Below, in pieces: positions 12,960 to 27,229 of a stretch of 64,000 nucleotides of DNA. The number at the start of each line of letters is the position of its first letter. The first letter of the stretch is position 1. Source of the DNA: Sabellastarte sp. h YS-2021. Its lineage: Eukaryota > Annelida > Polychaeta > Sabellida > Sabellidae. Below the pieces are notes generated by a model. The model ran no database searches, had not been told where the DNA came from, and worked only from the letters and a program-made list of their open reading frames with translations. The stretch covers positions 113,755,793-113,819,792 of the forward strand of contig OZ024929.1 of NCBI GenBank assembly GCA_964017235.1, written 5' to 3'. A program made the position numbers and the translations under genes.

Positions 12960-13420
12960 TGCATTTGTGAATTATTTTATATGTGTAGAAATAATTGACT
13001 CATGTCATACCAAAAGTTCAAAATATTAATATATGCCAAAAAGTAATGTCAAACTACTTACAGATTAAGTTAACTTCAAAATATTTGGATGCCAAAAAGT
13101 AGGTTCAAAATATTCAAAGATATCAAAAGTAACCTCAAAATACTCTTAGATCATGAAAGTAGCTTGAAAATATTTCAATGCACATGTTGAAAGTAACTTC
13201 AAAATATTTATACAGGTCAACCCAACTCCAGATTATTTACACTGGTCAAAACATAATTCTGAAATGTTTAGACAGGTCATATAACTCAAACATTTACACG
13301 GGGTCAAATGTATTGAACTCCAAAACATTTACACAGGTCATATAACTCAAATATTTACATAGATCAAACATAACTCTGAAATAAGAACAAATATCAAACA
13401 TAACTGCAAAATATTTTCAG
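12960..13420. repeat. Degenerate ~40-bp tandem repeats
   Basis: Units around ttcaaaatatt...gccaaaaagta change gradually into aactc(c/a)aaacatttacacaggtcata units. At least ten imperfect copies. Confidence 0.6.
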
Positions 13421-15369
13421 GATTGTTGAGAAAAAAGTTTAAATACCACATTAGGGCAAAATAGAGAAACTATGAATAATAATGAATAAGATGTAATCAA
13501 GACCACAGCAGTATTTACACAAAATGGAGGTTCAAGCTTTATGAAGTTACAAATGTGAAAATTCTTTACAAATGTGAAAACACTTTTTACTGTGCACAGT
13601 ACATCTCACTCATCTTGCATATTTTCTACAGTCAAGGTGCAGACATTAAGACTAACCTTAGCCCTGATAATTCAGCACAAATTGAACACTAATCCACTTT
13701 TTGCATTTGCTCCATTCAAGTTATATTGTCTTTATTAATACAAGCATTGACACTAGGCAAGTAAAACATATAAAATTTACACAAAAATTACACTAATTAA
13801 CCTAAAAGGGTTTTTAAGGAGCAATATTATAATTTCAACTCGCCATTGGTGCCCTTCATTGGCACTTAACAAACTGACATACAAAGTGTCATCAAAAGTA
13901 GATCCGTTTTCAATAATTTCTTTTAAATTTTTTCAATATTTTTGTCTTCATTGTTTTCATCCTGTTCATGTTGATTTACGGCATGAGGTTTTTGAATTTC
14001 CACGTCTAGCAGATGACAGTGTTTACAGAGACACTTTTTTACCGAAAAAAATTTCTTTTTTTTTTCATTACCCACACAGAGCATATAGATTATATAAATT
14101 ATATTTTGGAGTTAATTAACATGATAACATGGCACATCAAACTAGTTTGGTTGGTTACAAGTGTTGTCCCTGGAAACAGTTGGAAAAACAGATCTATGCC
14201 ACAAAGAATAACTTATTATTACATTTTAACATTTTGCACATTTGCTGAGCGATAGGTATAATAATTATGAATGGAGATACACAATGAAACTTCCTCTCAC
14301 CCTCTAACAAAGGCACAATCCATATTCCATATTTGCAGATCTGGGCACTTTTTTGACGTTTGTTTTTTCTGCATTGATTTTTTTCCAATCTCCTTTCTGT
14401 TTTACTGCATTTTTGGGGGAATTTTTCATTCTTTATTGCAGTGCACAATCATTTCAAACCAACCTGTAAATATATTTCTTACAATTCATATTTTACCTAT
14501 TTATGTGACATTTGTGTAATTACAAATTACACATATAAACACTATGTATTTTAAACAATATGAAAAGGAAATATGGATGATAACTCGCACCACATCAGAT
14601 CGAGGGTAGAAAATTGGTCTTTTTATTTTATTGACTACTGACAAAAACAGAACACACAGATAAAGTTTTAAATCTAACAGATCTGAGTCATTTATTAAAT
14701 TATTTATATAATGACAAAATTTCATTTACCTATTGAGGGACACACCACACACCGATGGTAGTTGTTTTCTCAAACCATGCAGCAAGCTGACAGGAATGCT
14801 TAGTAACCAACTGGAAATTAACTGGCTGAAGACAAGAATGCTCCTTAGCCAACTGGGGCTTGACTGGATCATGACTGAGGTACTTACCACAGTCAAACAT
14901 GGAACAGAAAATGTCTGCATGAATATTTGATGTTTCATGAAACCTGTAATCGAGATTATTGTATCAAGACAGCATTTTTAAATGCAATAGTATACAGTTG
15001 ACGAAATTGACTCAATCTTTTTGTGTTACTATTGAATTATTGCTTCTTTCTTCTTGAAATTGTTTAAGATATTATAAATTTATCATGCTTTTCATACAAC
15101 ACTATATAAAGCTTCCATACATCAAATTACATCTCTATATCATCATGCAAACTATATTGATGATTTGGCAGTTTCTTCATCATAAATTACATTACTATTC
15201 GGACATTTGCTCACTATTTTTGGGAGATGATGTTGAAACCAGAAAATTGGGGTTGTAGACCCGAAAGGCAGGTTGCTCAATGAGTATCAGGGATTTGGCC
15301 TGGCAGCAAATTTCAAGTATGCTGGTAAAAAGTGAATCTTTTCCTGTGGCCCTGTGGTAAAGATGGACC
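13421..15369. other. AT-rich sequence, no supported gene
   Basis: A ~45-bp imperfect duplication lies at about 14765-14855 (the minus strand reads cagttggctaaggagcattc, then cagttggttactaagcattc). Good-looking donor sites occur here, but no consistent exon could be built. Confidence 0.4.
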
Positions 15370-15605
15370 TCTCTGTAAAGTTTGAAATCAGAGGCGGAAG
15401 TGTCTTCGAGTTAAAACCAGGTAACGGAATTTCAAGATGGTTGCCATGGTGGCTATTTTGTTTTTTGAAGTGGCACTAACTTCGAAATCAACCTCGACTA
15501 GGTGGTGTCCGACCACCCTGTTAAGTTTCAAATCAATCGACAGAAGCCCGTTTGAGTTAAGAGTCCAGAACCCAAAATGTTGACGGACAATCAACCTACA
15601 CGTCA
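15370..15605. repeat. Two-unit GC-richer repeat with ATGGTTGCCATGG
   Basis: aagtttgaaatcagaggcgg with ttcgagttaa (15379-15415) recurs as aagtttcaaatcaatcgaca with tttgagttaa (15522-15560), a period of about 145 bp. It is richer in GC than its surroundings, like the minisatellite families at 46 and 57 kb. Confidence 0.5.
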
Positions 15606-17825
15606 GGTCGGTTGCAAGCAACCACCCAGTGATGCATACATATTAGAATTGAAACCAATATAAACAATATTGAAATATCTGTATGATACTAACACCAATA
15701 TTTGTACCTTTTTCAAGCAAAACTTTATTTTAAATTTACTGGTTAAAGTGTGTTTAAACTAAGTGACAATTAAAATCAGGACATAAGTAGTTTCAGAGTC
15801 ATGACATTAATGAAGAATAAGCATAGTTGGGGTTTTACATAGCGTTCAACAGTTGGTTAATGCCCTGTCCCTTAGTCTCTTAATATGTAACAATGCTGAC
15901 AATACATACCAGGGGCTCTCTGGTGCACAGCCTCATTTTTTAAATGACTCTCTGGATTTAGACAGTTTTTTGTACATGAAGAGACTACTGGACAGCTAAT
16001 CTAAAAATATTGAGAAACAATAGACCCTTATGTTGTGCACAATACAATATGCAAAAACACAGTGGAACCACTCAAGCAGAACTGTGATTAGTAATATCCA
16101 GAAAATACCAGGGCATATATTTTCAAAGGTTCTTAAAACTCATACTGAAACTCAGACAAAAATTTTGCAGTTTTTGTGTCACCTGACATTATTTTAACGC
16201 ATTCATATAAAATATGCAATATTTTATCTCAATATGAACTTAAAATACAAAATGTTTTCTTACCAACTGTAGTACAGCAGCCACTTTTTTGTGGTTCTAA
16301 CTTTCAGCTCAAGTCTGTTGCCTTGAAACCACAAATGAGCCCAAATCTACAAATAATTGATGAATTCATAATGACCATTAAAAATAAAAAATATAGCACT
16401 TTATTCAGATAATTTCCACATGCAAAAATATGAAATCTAAAAATAATTCCAAAATTTGAAACTCTGGTAATTACCACATACTACAAGACTTTGTTTTTCA
16501 AATACTAGTACACTGACTGCATTTTACAAAACCAACAGCATGTTTTCACCAGTTGGTATAGAATAGTGGTCAATTTTAAATTACCAGGTACTCCACAATT
16601 GAGGTAGATACAAATGTGTAGTGGTGTTAGATACACTGGTACTTTTAATAATTAATTACTGTATTAAGAAACAGGAACTGAGTAAAACTTTTGTGGATCA
16701 AAATTCTGAATTGAAAATTACTAAGTATTGATGTGAGCATTAAAAACTGTAAAAACACAACAACTTACCTTTTTCAAAGATCCAGTCAGATTCAAGATGA
16801 TCAGCTAAGCTGGGATTATTTCCAGGTTCATTTTTAATGGAATCCACCCGAGTAGTTGGGTAAAAGTTTGCTTGCTACATGCTTGGCTTGCAATGCATTG
16901 TCTGAGCTCATTATTATATCTCTGTATAATCATGCCAATGCACACGTGTACAGTTTAAGCCAGTTGTGGCAGTCCAGTTCAAACTTTAGAACAAAAAAAA
17001 AATCACAAGCATGGAGTGTATATTATTTTGTGTGTCCCTAACAGGCTGTTGCAGTTTCCTGATGAAATTCTATTTCAGTGAAGGAAATGACTCCACTGAA
17101 CCATGAATATCTGCTTGATATGTAGTTTTCAGCTGACTATGAGGAGTGCCATTCTGAGGGAAGTTATGTCCATTATTTTCATTGTCACATCCTAACTTCT
17201 AACAGTGTTTGTCGTTCAGTTGTAAATTTATGTACAATAACAATGCAATAACACACAATACATGACTGATGGGATCAAATACACAATATTACAGGACTGG
17301 GGACAAGACATTCTACAGGTTTACAAAAAGGACACGATTAAACATGATACAGTAGTAATAACGCATGTGGATGCAAAACAATCACAGTTTACACCTTGAA
17401 ATCATTGTTGATGATATGATTAAGACAACCTCATTGCAAAGTGAACTATTATTCATGCAAAATTAGAATTTATACTTATATGCATCAGTACTTGGAATTT
17501 TGTGGTGTACAATAAACATAAATAACAAACATGCAATAAAAATTGCACAGTGCAAAATATACTTTTAATAAAAGCATCATGACTTACAAAATCACGTCAA
17601 GTACAAAAAGCTAAACTTCCTTATACCAGGAATGGATGAACAAAGTGACATCAAATACAGCTGTTTATTTCTGTGTTATATCATTCAAATTGAGAAAGTT
17701 TACTCAATGAATGAATGAGTTTTACATCTGCAACAGAATTACAAATTTTAAAAAGTACTTTCATCTGTTTAAAACTGCGAGTTAAACCTTCAGTGAAAGT
17801 TATTTTAAAGGTCAAAGATTGTTTT
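15606..17825. other. AT-rich unique sequence
   Basis: Nothing recognised except a possible SINE tail near 15829-15860 (ggggttttacatagcgttca). Confidence 0.45.
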
Positions 17826-17997
17826 TTATGTCCCTTTCAAAAGCTTGAGTCAAATTAAGCCACCCAGTCCATCACACATGCTAACATGAGCTCTCTTGAA
17901 TCCATAACCACAGAGAGCAGAGTCAAGTAATTAAATGACAAAACTGCTAACCACTCTGCCACTGAGGCAGCAACAGGGCTCTGAATGTTTCTGTGAA
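17826..17997 (-). mobile_element. tRNA-derived SINE-like element, family C
   Basis: On the minus strand the head is TCAGTGGCAGAGTGGTTAGC, with a weak B box (ttatggattcaagag) and an end ctttgaaagggacat-like. Similar gtccctttcaa tails occur near 29555 and 31358. Confidence 0.5.
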
Positions 17998-19039
17998 GAA
18001 AAGACGAAGGGGCGGACCGAGATATTTGATATCCACTTGTGTGCGTTTCTAGCAATCCAATTGAATAGTCCAATTGAATGATCTGGAAAGAATAATTTGG
18101 AGTCCCTGTCTGTTGAGTACTTTAAACCTTCAAATTACTGTAAAATCTACCAACATAATGGCAAAATGTACAATCGTTTATAGAAACAAATTTATCCGAA
18201 ACAAGAGCATTTGGAGAGTACAAATGTCTGCCACCGTCTACAGCTCCAATGTTGCTTTTGAGTGCAATGTTGAAAAATCTGTTAAAAAATTCCTGGATAC
18301 AGATGTTGATCAGGATCAGCGTCAAAATGTAATTGTCTTATCCATATACCATTGTGGACATTTTCTGAGCATTTCATCCAAATCTGTCCACACCTTTTCA
18401 AGTTATTTAAAAAAAACCCACAAACGGATGCCGTCAATGATGTAACCTCCTTAGTGGAGGCATAGATCACAAAACTCACAAAAAAACAAAAAAACTGAAG
18501 ATGTAAAAAAATCATTAACCTTGTGAGTATGTAGGTTAAACCTGTTAAAAACTGCCAAAAAATTAATAAATCTGCCATAAATAAAAATTCTGTGAAATGA
18601 TTCCCAGCCACTCTCGATCGAGTACTTACTGTTTAGAGATATTTGCTAAGTCACAAATATCTGGCCAAAAACTAGTAACAGTAAAATGACTTATAGAATG
18701 TTTATAAATGGAATATAACCAGCAACCACCAAACTTAAATTAAAATTTTTAATTACCTAAATGTAGCTTTTATAAGCCTTAAGCTTACCATGTAGGACTA
18801 GATGCGATTTCAGGTGGCCACAGCATGCTGGCCAACTTAAGAAAAAGAGTGTAATATTACCATGGTACTTTAACTGGTGAGGTAACCTAGATAGTGACAA
18901 AGAATGTGACTTCCTTTTTCGAGTTTAAGGTGTATATTCAGAATTTTGGTCAAATGTCAATGGTCACTCAGAATGAGAGTGCTATGCGTAAACAACATAT
19001 TTGCAAAACTTTTACTTCACCAAGGCTTACACATGTTCA
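17998..19039. other. AT-rich unique sequence
   Basis: A 123-codon plus-strand frame at 18074-18445 overlaps frames on the other strand and shows no motif or splice support. Confidence 0.4.
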
Positions 19040-19205
19040 AATATTTATTTAGTGTTTTACTTCATGAATAGTCCCTTATCGGTAATAAGGTGATAGGTAG
19101 TTGCAGGGGCAGCGGAAACATACATACAGTTGGTCAAGGTTCTGTATTGTAAACTGCTGACCAGTGGCAAGCAACTACCAGCTTTCCCACATGAGGTCAG
19201 GCCAG
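19040..19205 (-). mobile_element. SINE family A, 5'-truncated copy
   Basis: Tail and body are present (gtagttgcaggggcagcgg, ctgtattgtaaactgctgacc, gcaactaccagctttcccac). The tRNA-like head is absent. Confidence 0.65.
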
Positions 19206-19889
19206 AGATATGTTCAAATAAAGATTTTTACTGAATAAGAGCACACACACGTATTTCATTTTGCTGTTTAACTATCCTCATATCCTATGAAATTTGTGAC
19301 CTCCTACGTTCATATACCAATAATACATAAAAAAATGACCAAAAAGTTGAGGAGACATACAAACGCTTGTCAAAGAACTACACTTGTCAATCAAAATGAA
19401 GTAATTACTTCTGTGTTGTTTGGACAGTAAACAGACAATGCCATATAGGCCTTCTAATTTTTTTTGCTTGAATTTTGAGAAGTATTGAAAAAAAAGCATC
19501 TGTGGTTTACATTTTTACAGGTTTTTTTCCAGACTGTTTACTTATGTGGGCATTGTAAACAGTTGTCAATGTAGGCGAGAGCTTGGGCTGTACATGAGCT
19601 ATTAGGATGAGTGAAAGAGTGCCGAGTCTTGTAACACATGGAACTATTGAGCGGACTACAAATATACAAATTATTTGCAAAATATTCTTGTTGTTCATAT
19701 TAACTTTAAATTTTAATTTTCATGCACAGTTTTAAAATTCAATAGCTTTAACAGTAATCCTCATCTGAAATTCATCAGAATTTTGAGTACATCATGCACA
19801 TTTTCATGCTTCTAGGAATCACTTTTTTTTCGCCTTTTTAAATTTTTTGTCTGTGTACTTTCATGAATTGTGGCAAACTGTGATGACTA

Positions 19890-19970
19890 TCTGTTTCTTC
19901 ACTGAAGTTAAGTAGCAATGGGCTACATTCATACTGGGAGGGGTGACCACTTCGGTGCACTACGGATGGC
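19890..19970 (+). pseudogene. 5S rRNA-derived fragment
   Basis: The stretch CACTGAAGTTAAGTAGCAA, followed by GGGCTAC, TACTGGGAGGGGTGACCAC and a tgcactacgg end, follows the order and spacing of the 3' two thirds of eukaryotic 5S rRNA (CCGAAGTTAAGCA, GGGC, TACTTGGATGGGTGACCGC). The 5' third is not recognisable and substitutions are many, so it is a 5S pseudogene or the head of a 5S-derived (SINE3-type) retroposon. No clear tail was seen. Confidence 0.55.
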
Positions 19971-20702
19971 TCTGGGCTCATGCTAATATACTGAATTTCC
20001 TTTCAGCCTTGTTTTATCTATTATCTTGTGGGCAGAAGATTAAGCACTGACACCTGTAAAATGGCGCATTTTATGATGTGAAATGAGATTTCATTATAGA
20101 TCCCTGTGCAAGACCAAGCTGGAGTGTAACATTGGAATTGTACATCATTTCAAAACACTATGTGATTTTCCATTAGCACAAATTTTCTCCAGATAGCTAA
20201 ACATGTGTACAAATATCTTTCTTTAAATTTTAAAAACAACTTTTGATACAAGTAGAATATCACTGAATGGATTCCATTTCAGAAGACTGAATTAAATCAA
20301 TACATTAGACCCTCGATTATCTCAATCACTTGGGGAGACATTCCTTGATTTCAGATAATCAGGATGTTTGGACAGTTGAGAGTCTACATTATGGGAGATG
20401 CAAGAGAAATGCAATTTCATTTATGTTGTACAAGCTAGCACCCACTATGTATTTTAGTCTAATAATCAATATTTTTCTCATTTTATGTTTATCTAGAGCA
20501 ATATACTGAATAACGGCTACTGTGATAAATTCAATAATCATTTGACCTTTGACATGCAGGCTTGTAAACAATTTTGAAGAAAAACAGAACTTTATTTGAC
20601 TCTCAAATATTTCCTGATAAAGCAAATTATTTATTTTAAGAAATGTTTGTGCAGCAGTCACTTCCACAGTATAATATATATTTTTGATATGATTTGTAAC
20701 AA

Positions 20703-21469
20703 CCCAGTAAGCATTTTTGGGTTTTGCAAACGTTTGAAAGGAAACGTTTGGCAATGGTTAAAAAATTATGGGTATGAAAACCATTTGTAATAGAATGTTT
20801 TTAAAATGTTTCATGAAAAACCGTTTAACGATAAATGTTAGAAAAACATAAATGAACATAATAATGTCTGAATAATAATGGGGTCAGAGGTCAAATTCAA
20901 TATCTTTGTATGGTTGCTAACTATTGAAAATATTTTTATGTCTAAAATTGTAAGATAGAGGCTTAGAAACTGTGCCCCCCCTTCAATTCTTACTTTTAGG
21001 GATTGCATGTGGGACAATTTTTGACAAAATCCTCTAAATTCCCCTATTATTGATCACCGCCATGTTTTTTTGGACATGTTTGAAGGTGAAGGTTTAAAAT
21101 TATAGGTTTAAAAAACATTTGACAATCAATGTTGTTTAAACATTTTATGTGTACTGTTCATCAAACATTTCATGATGAATGTTTGAAAAATGTTTCCAGT
21201 AAAACCTTACTTTCTTCAGCTATTTTATAATGTTTTAAAAAAGTTTCCAGTCATACCTAGCTTCTTGAGTTATTTTATAAATGTTTAATAAATGTTTTCA
21301 GTAAAAACGTTTGTATAGAGAATGTTTATAAAACGTTTTTTAAACATTACAGCATAAACATTTACTTAGAAACGTTTAATTTAGAGAACCAAAGATAGGG
21401 TTTAATTAGGTACTAAAAACATTTTGTAAACGTTTAAACCATTTGAAACCGTTTCTAATGTTTACTGGG
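20703..21469 (+). mobile_element. CCCAGTAAACATT element, copy 2
   Basis: Ends cccagtaagcattttt and ctaatgtttactggg. The core tggggtcagaggtcaaattc and tgtctaaaattgtaagata is shared with the other two copies. No reading frame of useful length, so non-autonomous. Confidence 0.8.
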
Positions 21470-21634
21470 AATACCTTTGGTTAATATGAATTCTAAGGCT
21501 AGAAATCATTTAAATATTATTAAAAGAAACTTTGTGTTATTTAAAATACACTAAATCTCATTTTTGGTTATATAGATTCTAAAAGTTACTGTAATTATTC
21601 ATATAAACACCTTGGGGAGATGCATTTTTCAAAA

Positions 21635-21646
21635 GGGGGGGGGGGG
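21635..21646. repeat. 12-base G run
   Basis: An uninterrupted poly-G run in otherwise AT-rich DNA. Confidence 0.9.
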
Positions 21647-22888
21647 CGACTATAACTTATAAAAGATCAATTCTTGAGTCCAGTGGCAATGGGTGTTAAT
21701 GGACACTATCAGCCTTGATCTCACTTGCCAGTATGTATAATGGGGAGGGAGATCAAAATATTAAAAACAAAACCTTAAATTTGAAGAAATTATAAAGTTT
21801 ATCTCATATTTTTGCAGATTTCGTTGCGATGAAAATCGTCATGTTTTGTCTTGATTTTCTTTATTTTTCAGTTATTCATAATACTAATTAATCTTTTGGT
21901 CAACATGAATTCTATAAGTTAGATATAATTCAAATATTATCACCAAAAGAAACCTTCATAATACACTAAATCTTATTTTAGCCATTAGGAATTCCATAAG
22001 TTAGATATCATTGAAATGTTATCAAAAGATCTTAAGTTAGATATCATATACCAGCAAATATTATCATCAAAAGAAGCTTTGTGTTATGCATAATATACTA
22101 AATTTTAATTTAAAACAAAGTTAGGGTATTACCATCCCTAGCGATAAGGAGCTAAGGTCCTATCAGAACAGGCCCTCCGTATATCTCACATGCTCAAGTA
22201 ACTTGTCATAACAGCTACAGAGGGGACTTATAGATCAATAACTTGTACAAATGTTTGGATCATATATCTCCAAATGGATTTTAAGATTGACAAAATGTCA
22301 AATACTTAAACTAGAAATTACATCTCCCCAGATGAGCAATGGTGAAGTGCAATGAAAGTCTATACCCACATAACAAATTTGAAAAGTCTACGTAAAATAT
22401 TTTAGTTATTGTGTCTGCAAGGTAATCTCTGGGAAAGATAGAAGGATGTGTTAGTAAATAAATATAGTTTGACCTTGAAAACAGGGTCAAACGTCAAATT
22501 CAACCCTTTCATCTAATTATGCTAACATGATAACTTTATAAGTGCATTATTTTATTAATATAATATGTAATTGCACTTATGCAGAGTCTGTATTGTCAGT
22601 AAACTGATGGTAATTTTCTTAACTTATGAAAAATGGCTCATGTATTCACATTTATTTGGATTACATAACAATGGCAAAGGCTTCAGCATAACTGGGTTAT
22701 TTCAAAACTACGTTAATTTTAACTTCTTTTGTAACATACTTTTGATAATTTAATTACAGCAAATGTAATGAACTCTTATGAACTGAACTTTATCTGTGAT
22801 AACTCTGTGTTGGCTGATTGCTTTACAAATATTTCAAATTAATTAAACTTTGTTCTAAAATTTCATTATGTATTCACTTAAGTTAACA

Positions 22889-23005
22889 AGGCACAGGGTC
22901 ACCTTTTATTATGCACTCTTATACTTTATCTTCCAAATTCAACCATTTATTTTCCTTATGTTAAGGTCATCTAAATCTGTGCTAGTTAAGGTGACCCTAT
23001 GCTTC
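22889..23005. repeat. Short inverted repeat
   Basis: gcacagggtcacctt and aaggtgaccctatgc form an imperfect inverted pair about 90 bases apart. Confidence 0.4.
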
Positions 23006-24941
23006 TCATTGAAATTCTGTTTGGCTTGTACATAATTACAGTATAGTACTTGATGTAAAAATAAATAAATATTATCCGTGTGACAGCAAGTTATCGTAGT
23101 TTCAGGGATCTTGCATATTAACGGCTAGAATGGTGATGGCTAGAATCGTGCAGTATATAACGGACCACTGGAGTGAATTGACGTCAGAAAGTTTGAATTT
23201 TAAAACAGAAGTGGACCAGCCATGTTGTATATTTGAGGCTGATGAATGATGGATTTGATATTGTGTCTTTGATTTGATGATTTATAATTTGGAAGAAGTG
23301 ATGATGTGTTGATCTGAAACTAGGGGTTTGTTGTAAACTCTGTTGGGCTGCTTGCAGGTTTGTTGAATGATTGATGGGTTGATTGTGAGTGAGTGATTGA
23401 CTTTTCAGTTGTAGTTCTCCTTAGTTTCTGTAACTTTGCTGCAGGTTATTTGCATGTAAATCAGGATTAATTTGGGTTTTAAATCTAGTGCTTGTAGTTA
23501 CAGTGCTTACTATAAATTATTGCTTATTTTGTATTTTCTGGTCAGTAAATTAATCTAACCATGATAATGCAGTAATGCTTATTTAGATTATTTAAACTAA
23601 TCAGTGGTATTCTAACTAGTCATTTCACGGTCATGGCTTGTAGTTGTTGCGTGAATCTATTCAGTAGAATTTATTCAGTTATATGTACTTAGAATGTATT
23701 TATTTGATTTATTGGTTTGCAAGATATTATCATGTAATCTGTGTTAATCTTTACTATTAGTTACTGGAGAGTATAGTTTTCCACTTTATTTTGTAACTGC
23801 GATAATTCATAATTTCTGGTTTAATGTATAACCAGGTAGCTAACATAGTGACTGAATTTGCAGGTGTTTTTGATGTACTGATGTTTTGGTGAATCACCAT
23901 GTCATGTTGATGGCTGTTCACATTCACTCACAGTGACTGGGAAGAGCATTTGACAGTGTTACTGGTATGATTGATAAAGTAGTCAAGTTTTAGTCAAGTG
24001 TTTTCCTCGTGCGAGATCTCATCCCCTGGAGCTCAGGTCGAATCGTATAGAGGGTTCGGCCACATCCGCAATGCTTCTTTCATCTTGACCTTCAAGGTCA
24101 CTGTGTTCATATTAACCACTGGGCCTCCAGGACCTGGCGTTAGGACACTTATTTATACCAACTCTTTTGAAAAATTGATAAAAATACTTGAAAATAAATA
24201 ATAGCATCAATATTTACTCTGATTAAACTGCAGTATTGGATATGAATGAATGCAAGACTTAAATTCTGACTTAAATTCTTAACACTTACAGCAGTTAAAG
24301 ATTAATTTATTGGCATCGAAAAACTTCAGATACTTTTGGATTGTCCAATACATTTAGGAACTTATACTCAAAATGAATTTTAATGGCATCAGTTGTTATA
24401 TGAAAAATTGTAATGTACAAATCCCTTTAGGGTATGTTGTTTTAAAAAATATCTAACCTAAAAAGCATGTCACCATAATATAAAAGTACTTTTCTACCTT
24501 TAGTGGCTAATAAGCTTTAAAGGTTGGGTGTTCTTTGTTTTACCTTTAAACTCTGTCATATCTTTGCAATCATGTTACACTTGTCATTTAAATTTATAAA
24601 ATATATAAAGTACCATGGGTAAACCCAATATGTATGAATTTATTTATATAACTACATATAAAGTTCAGAAGATTATTTTTGTTGTCAGTTTTTGCTACAC
24701 TGTTTCTTCATTATCCACGTTGTTTTTGGAGAACAGGATTGTGAAAAAGTGCAGTTATCACATAGCTGGTCAATTTATATCAGTAAAAATTGGTGTACTG
24801 AGCATGCAAATTAAAATTTGTATTAAAAATTGTTAACTAATTAATTGTGTATATGTCCTGTAATTAGTTCAGAAAAGAGCTTCATGGTAGTACTTTGGTC
24901 ATTAGAATTACTTTAAAAAATTGGTATAACATCAATAGAAA

Positions 24942-25070
24942 TTTTAAGTAATGGTTTTCGTTTGGTGTATGGTCTTAGATGTTTTTGGATTTACACCATA
25001 AAAAAATTAAATATTTTAAGCAATGGTTTCCTTTTGGTGTATGGTCTTAGATGTTTTAGGATTTACTCCA
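24942..25070. repeat. 72-bp tandem duplication
   Basis: ttttaagtaatggtttt...ggtgtatggtcttagatgttt repeats once with few changes, starting at 24942 and 25014. Confidence 0.8.
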
Positions 25071-26564
25071 CAAAACAAATGGAATAAAGTTAAATAATAC
25101 TTCAATTTAATATCTTCAGAAAACCCTCTATCAATAAGGCAAGCATACATTACACACAATAAAGTAAAGGATACTGTTGTACAATTGAAGTGAAATCGTA
25201 ATCATATAAAATGTAATTACCGGGGGTATATTTTATTTGATATATTAAGAGAGATTTGATTTGTTGTAATCTGTCTCAGCATCAAAATGCTGAGCTAACT
25301 TATTTAATGATCATAAATGCATATATTCATAGATTTACCATATTACTCACAGTTATAGACACATACTAAATAATAAAGCATGTCTCAAAATATCATAAAA
25401 CATATTCTCAAAAAATAATGATTATAAAATAGCATAATCCTTCATATTTTAAATTATCACAAATATATCACAAAATTGGATAATGCTTCAATTTAAACGA
25501 GATGAGGCAAAGACATGTTTACACAAAATAAGTAAGGACACTGTTGTACAAGGTTTACCTAATGCAAGCATTCATGACTTCCCACATATCCTGATATGCA
25601 CTAAACAGAACCGACTTGCCCCTTTGTTTTAAATACAAAGTTTCAATAAAAAAAGTAAAAATACATAAAACTGTAACTTTCCTTTGACCTGCCTTTTCAA
25701 AAGGGTATCTTTGTGTCAATAAGGGCTAATTAGAACTGACACACAGATTGTCATGAACAGGTCCTAAAGTTTTGTCAATAGCGTAACTATTTAGAACCGA
25801 CTCAGGAAATCTATTTGACCTTATTTGAGACAAAGATTTGGATGACTTTCTGGATACAAAAAAAATTCCTGAATTTTTAAACGTTTCATTTTCAGTGTAT
25901 TTTCAATGACTTTCTGCTTGACATTACTCCAGAAGTAATGAGTGGAGCTTCATGAAACCTTTCATATGCATAGGACCCAGTCAAAAGAAGTGATTATATT
26001 TGAGAACAATCAAGATTGTGTTTATTGTCCAACAATGTAAATAGGTTTTATGGTTTAAATTAAATATGATAGACTGTTGAAATAATTTGGTTTACACTTT
26101 AGAGAAATTACTGCTAGAGATAATTGTGGTTTTACATCAACATTACATATCTTACATTAATAAATTAAATATCTAAATAATTATTGTGTTTATTGTTTCT
26201 CAAATTAATACAAATATTTGAATGATACTCTCAATAATAATAATAATCTTTAATTATGAAAATTGGTCTATTTATTTTAAAAAGCTAATCTTACACACAT
26301 TTTTTTATTATTTTAATTAAAAGCTATAACTCTTTGAAGAAGATATAACTGCAAGAAATTATCTTCAGTGTTTTTTGTGAATTTGAGGACCTGCATGTTT
26401 GACAACTAATGACAATCAATAAAATTAGTCAAGAACATTCAATTGAAAATTTAGTTACCATGTAACAGTGTCAAATTTCCGAAGGTTAAGTAATTGTGAA
26501 ATAAAAATATGTCTATTGGATACAGTATTGGGGTATGCTTCTGGTAAAAATAGCATTTGAGATG

Positions 26565-26960
26565 CCCATACCCCACAGCCGGGGGAAACAGTTTTCAACA
26601 CCAAGAGATATAGAAGTGAAACACTTCAAAGATCAGGAGACATTCAGAGTAGACAATGTCAGCTTTGTGAAGTCCCAAGTAATATTTAAGCAGAGAAAAT
26701 AATGTTTAAGAGAGACAAAATTTATGTAAAGATAAAGTATTAAAATGTCCATACCATGTATCAACTTCCTACACCTTATGGTTTCTGAGATATAGGCCGG
26801 ACAAGATTTTACAGGTCAAGGTCACTACAACAAGGTCAAAGGTCTGATCATGGTTGCACCATGGCAATGCACACCGACACCCCCCACTATATCTCCATAC
26901 TAAGTATCAACTTTCTATACCTTAAGGTTCCCAAGACATAGTCCAGACAAGACTTTCAAA
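26565..26960 (+). repeat. Composite AGGTCA repeat, copy 2
   Basis: cagttttcaacaccaagaga and tatagaagtgaaaca match the 45960 copy. It ends in about two AGGTCA units, including caaggtcaaaggtctgatc. Confidence 0.65.
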
Positions 26961-27229
26961 CTCAAGGTCACTATGTTATTTATCGATATAAACAATATCT
27001 TAATAGTTTTAAGAGTACATATGCCTTGTTTACTAGTTCTACTTGGTATTTGAACAATTAATTCTCTGACATTGATACTCCCAGAAAATATATTGTACAA
27101 TGGCTGAAAAACATATTATCTTTCTGTAATTGACACTTAATATCCGGCAACCTTCGAAAACAATCTCTTAGATTTTGGTAAAGCCTTAGACAAACTATTC
27201 CTTGGGTTTACCCTACTGCCTCACCACAC

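Larger units (their letters stand above)
21470..26564. other. AT-rich unique sequence
   Basis: Apart from the G run, the short inverted repeat and the 72-bp duplication, no gene was seen. 23100-24000 is richer in G and T than its surroundings but has no coherent frame. Confidence 0.45.

Noticed and set aside
14726..14938. Exon-like segment on the minus strand with gtaagtacc and gtaaatg donors
   Set aside because: Candidate exons are very short or end in a stop at the donor, frames disagree, and part is a 45-bp local duplication.
18074..18611. 123-codon plus-strand frame and overlapping minus-strand frames
   Set aside because: Overlapping open frames on both strands with no domain or splice evidence. 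Length is within chance for a window of this size.
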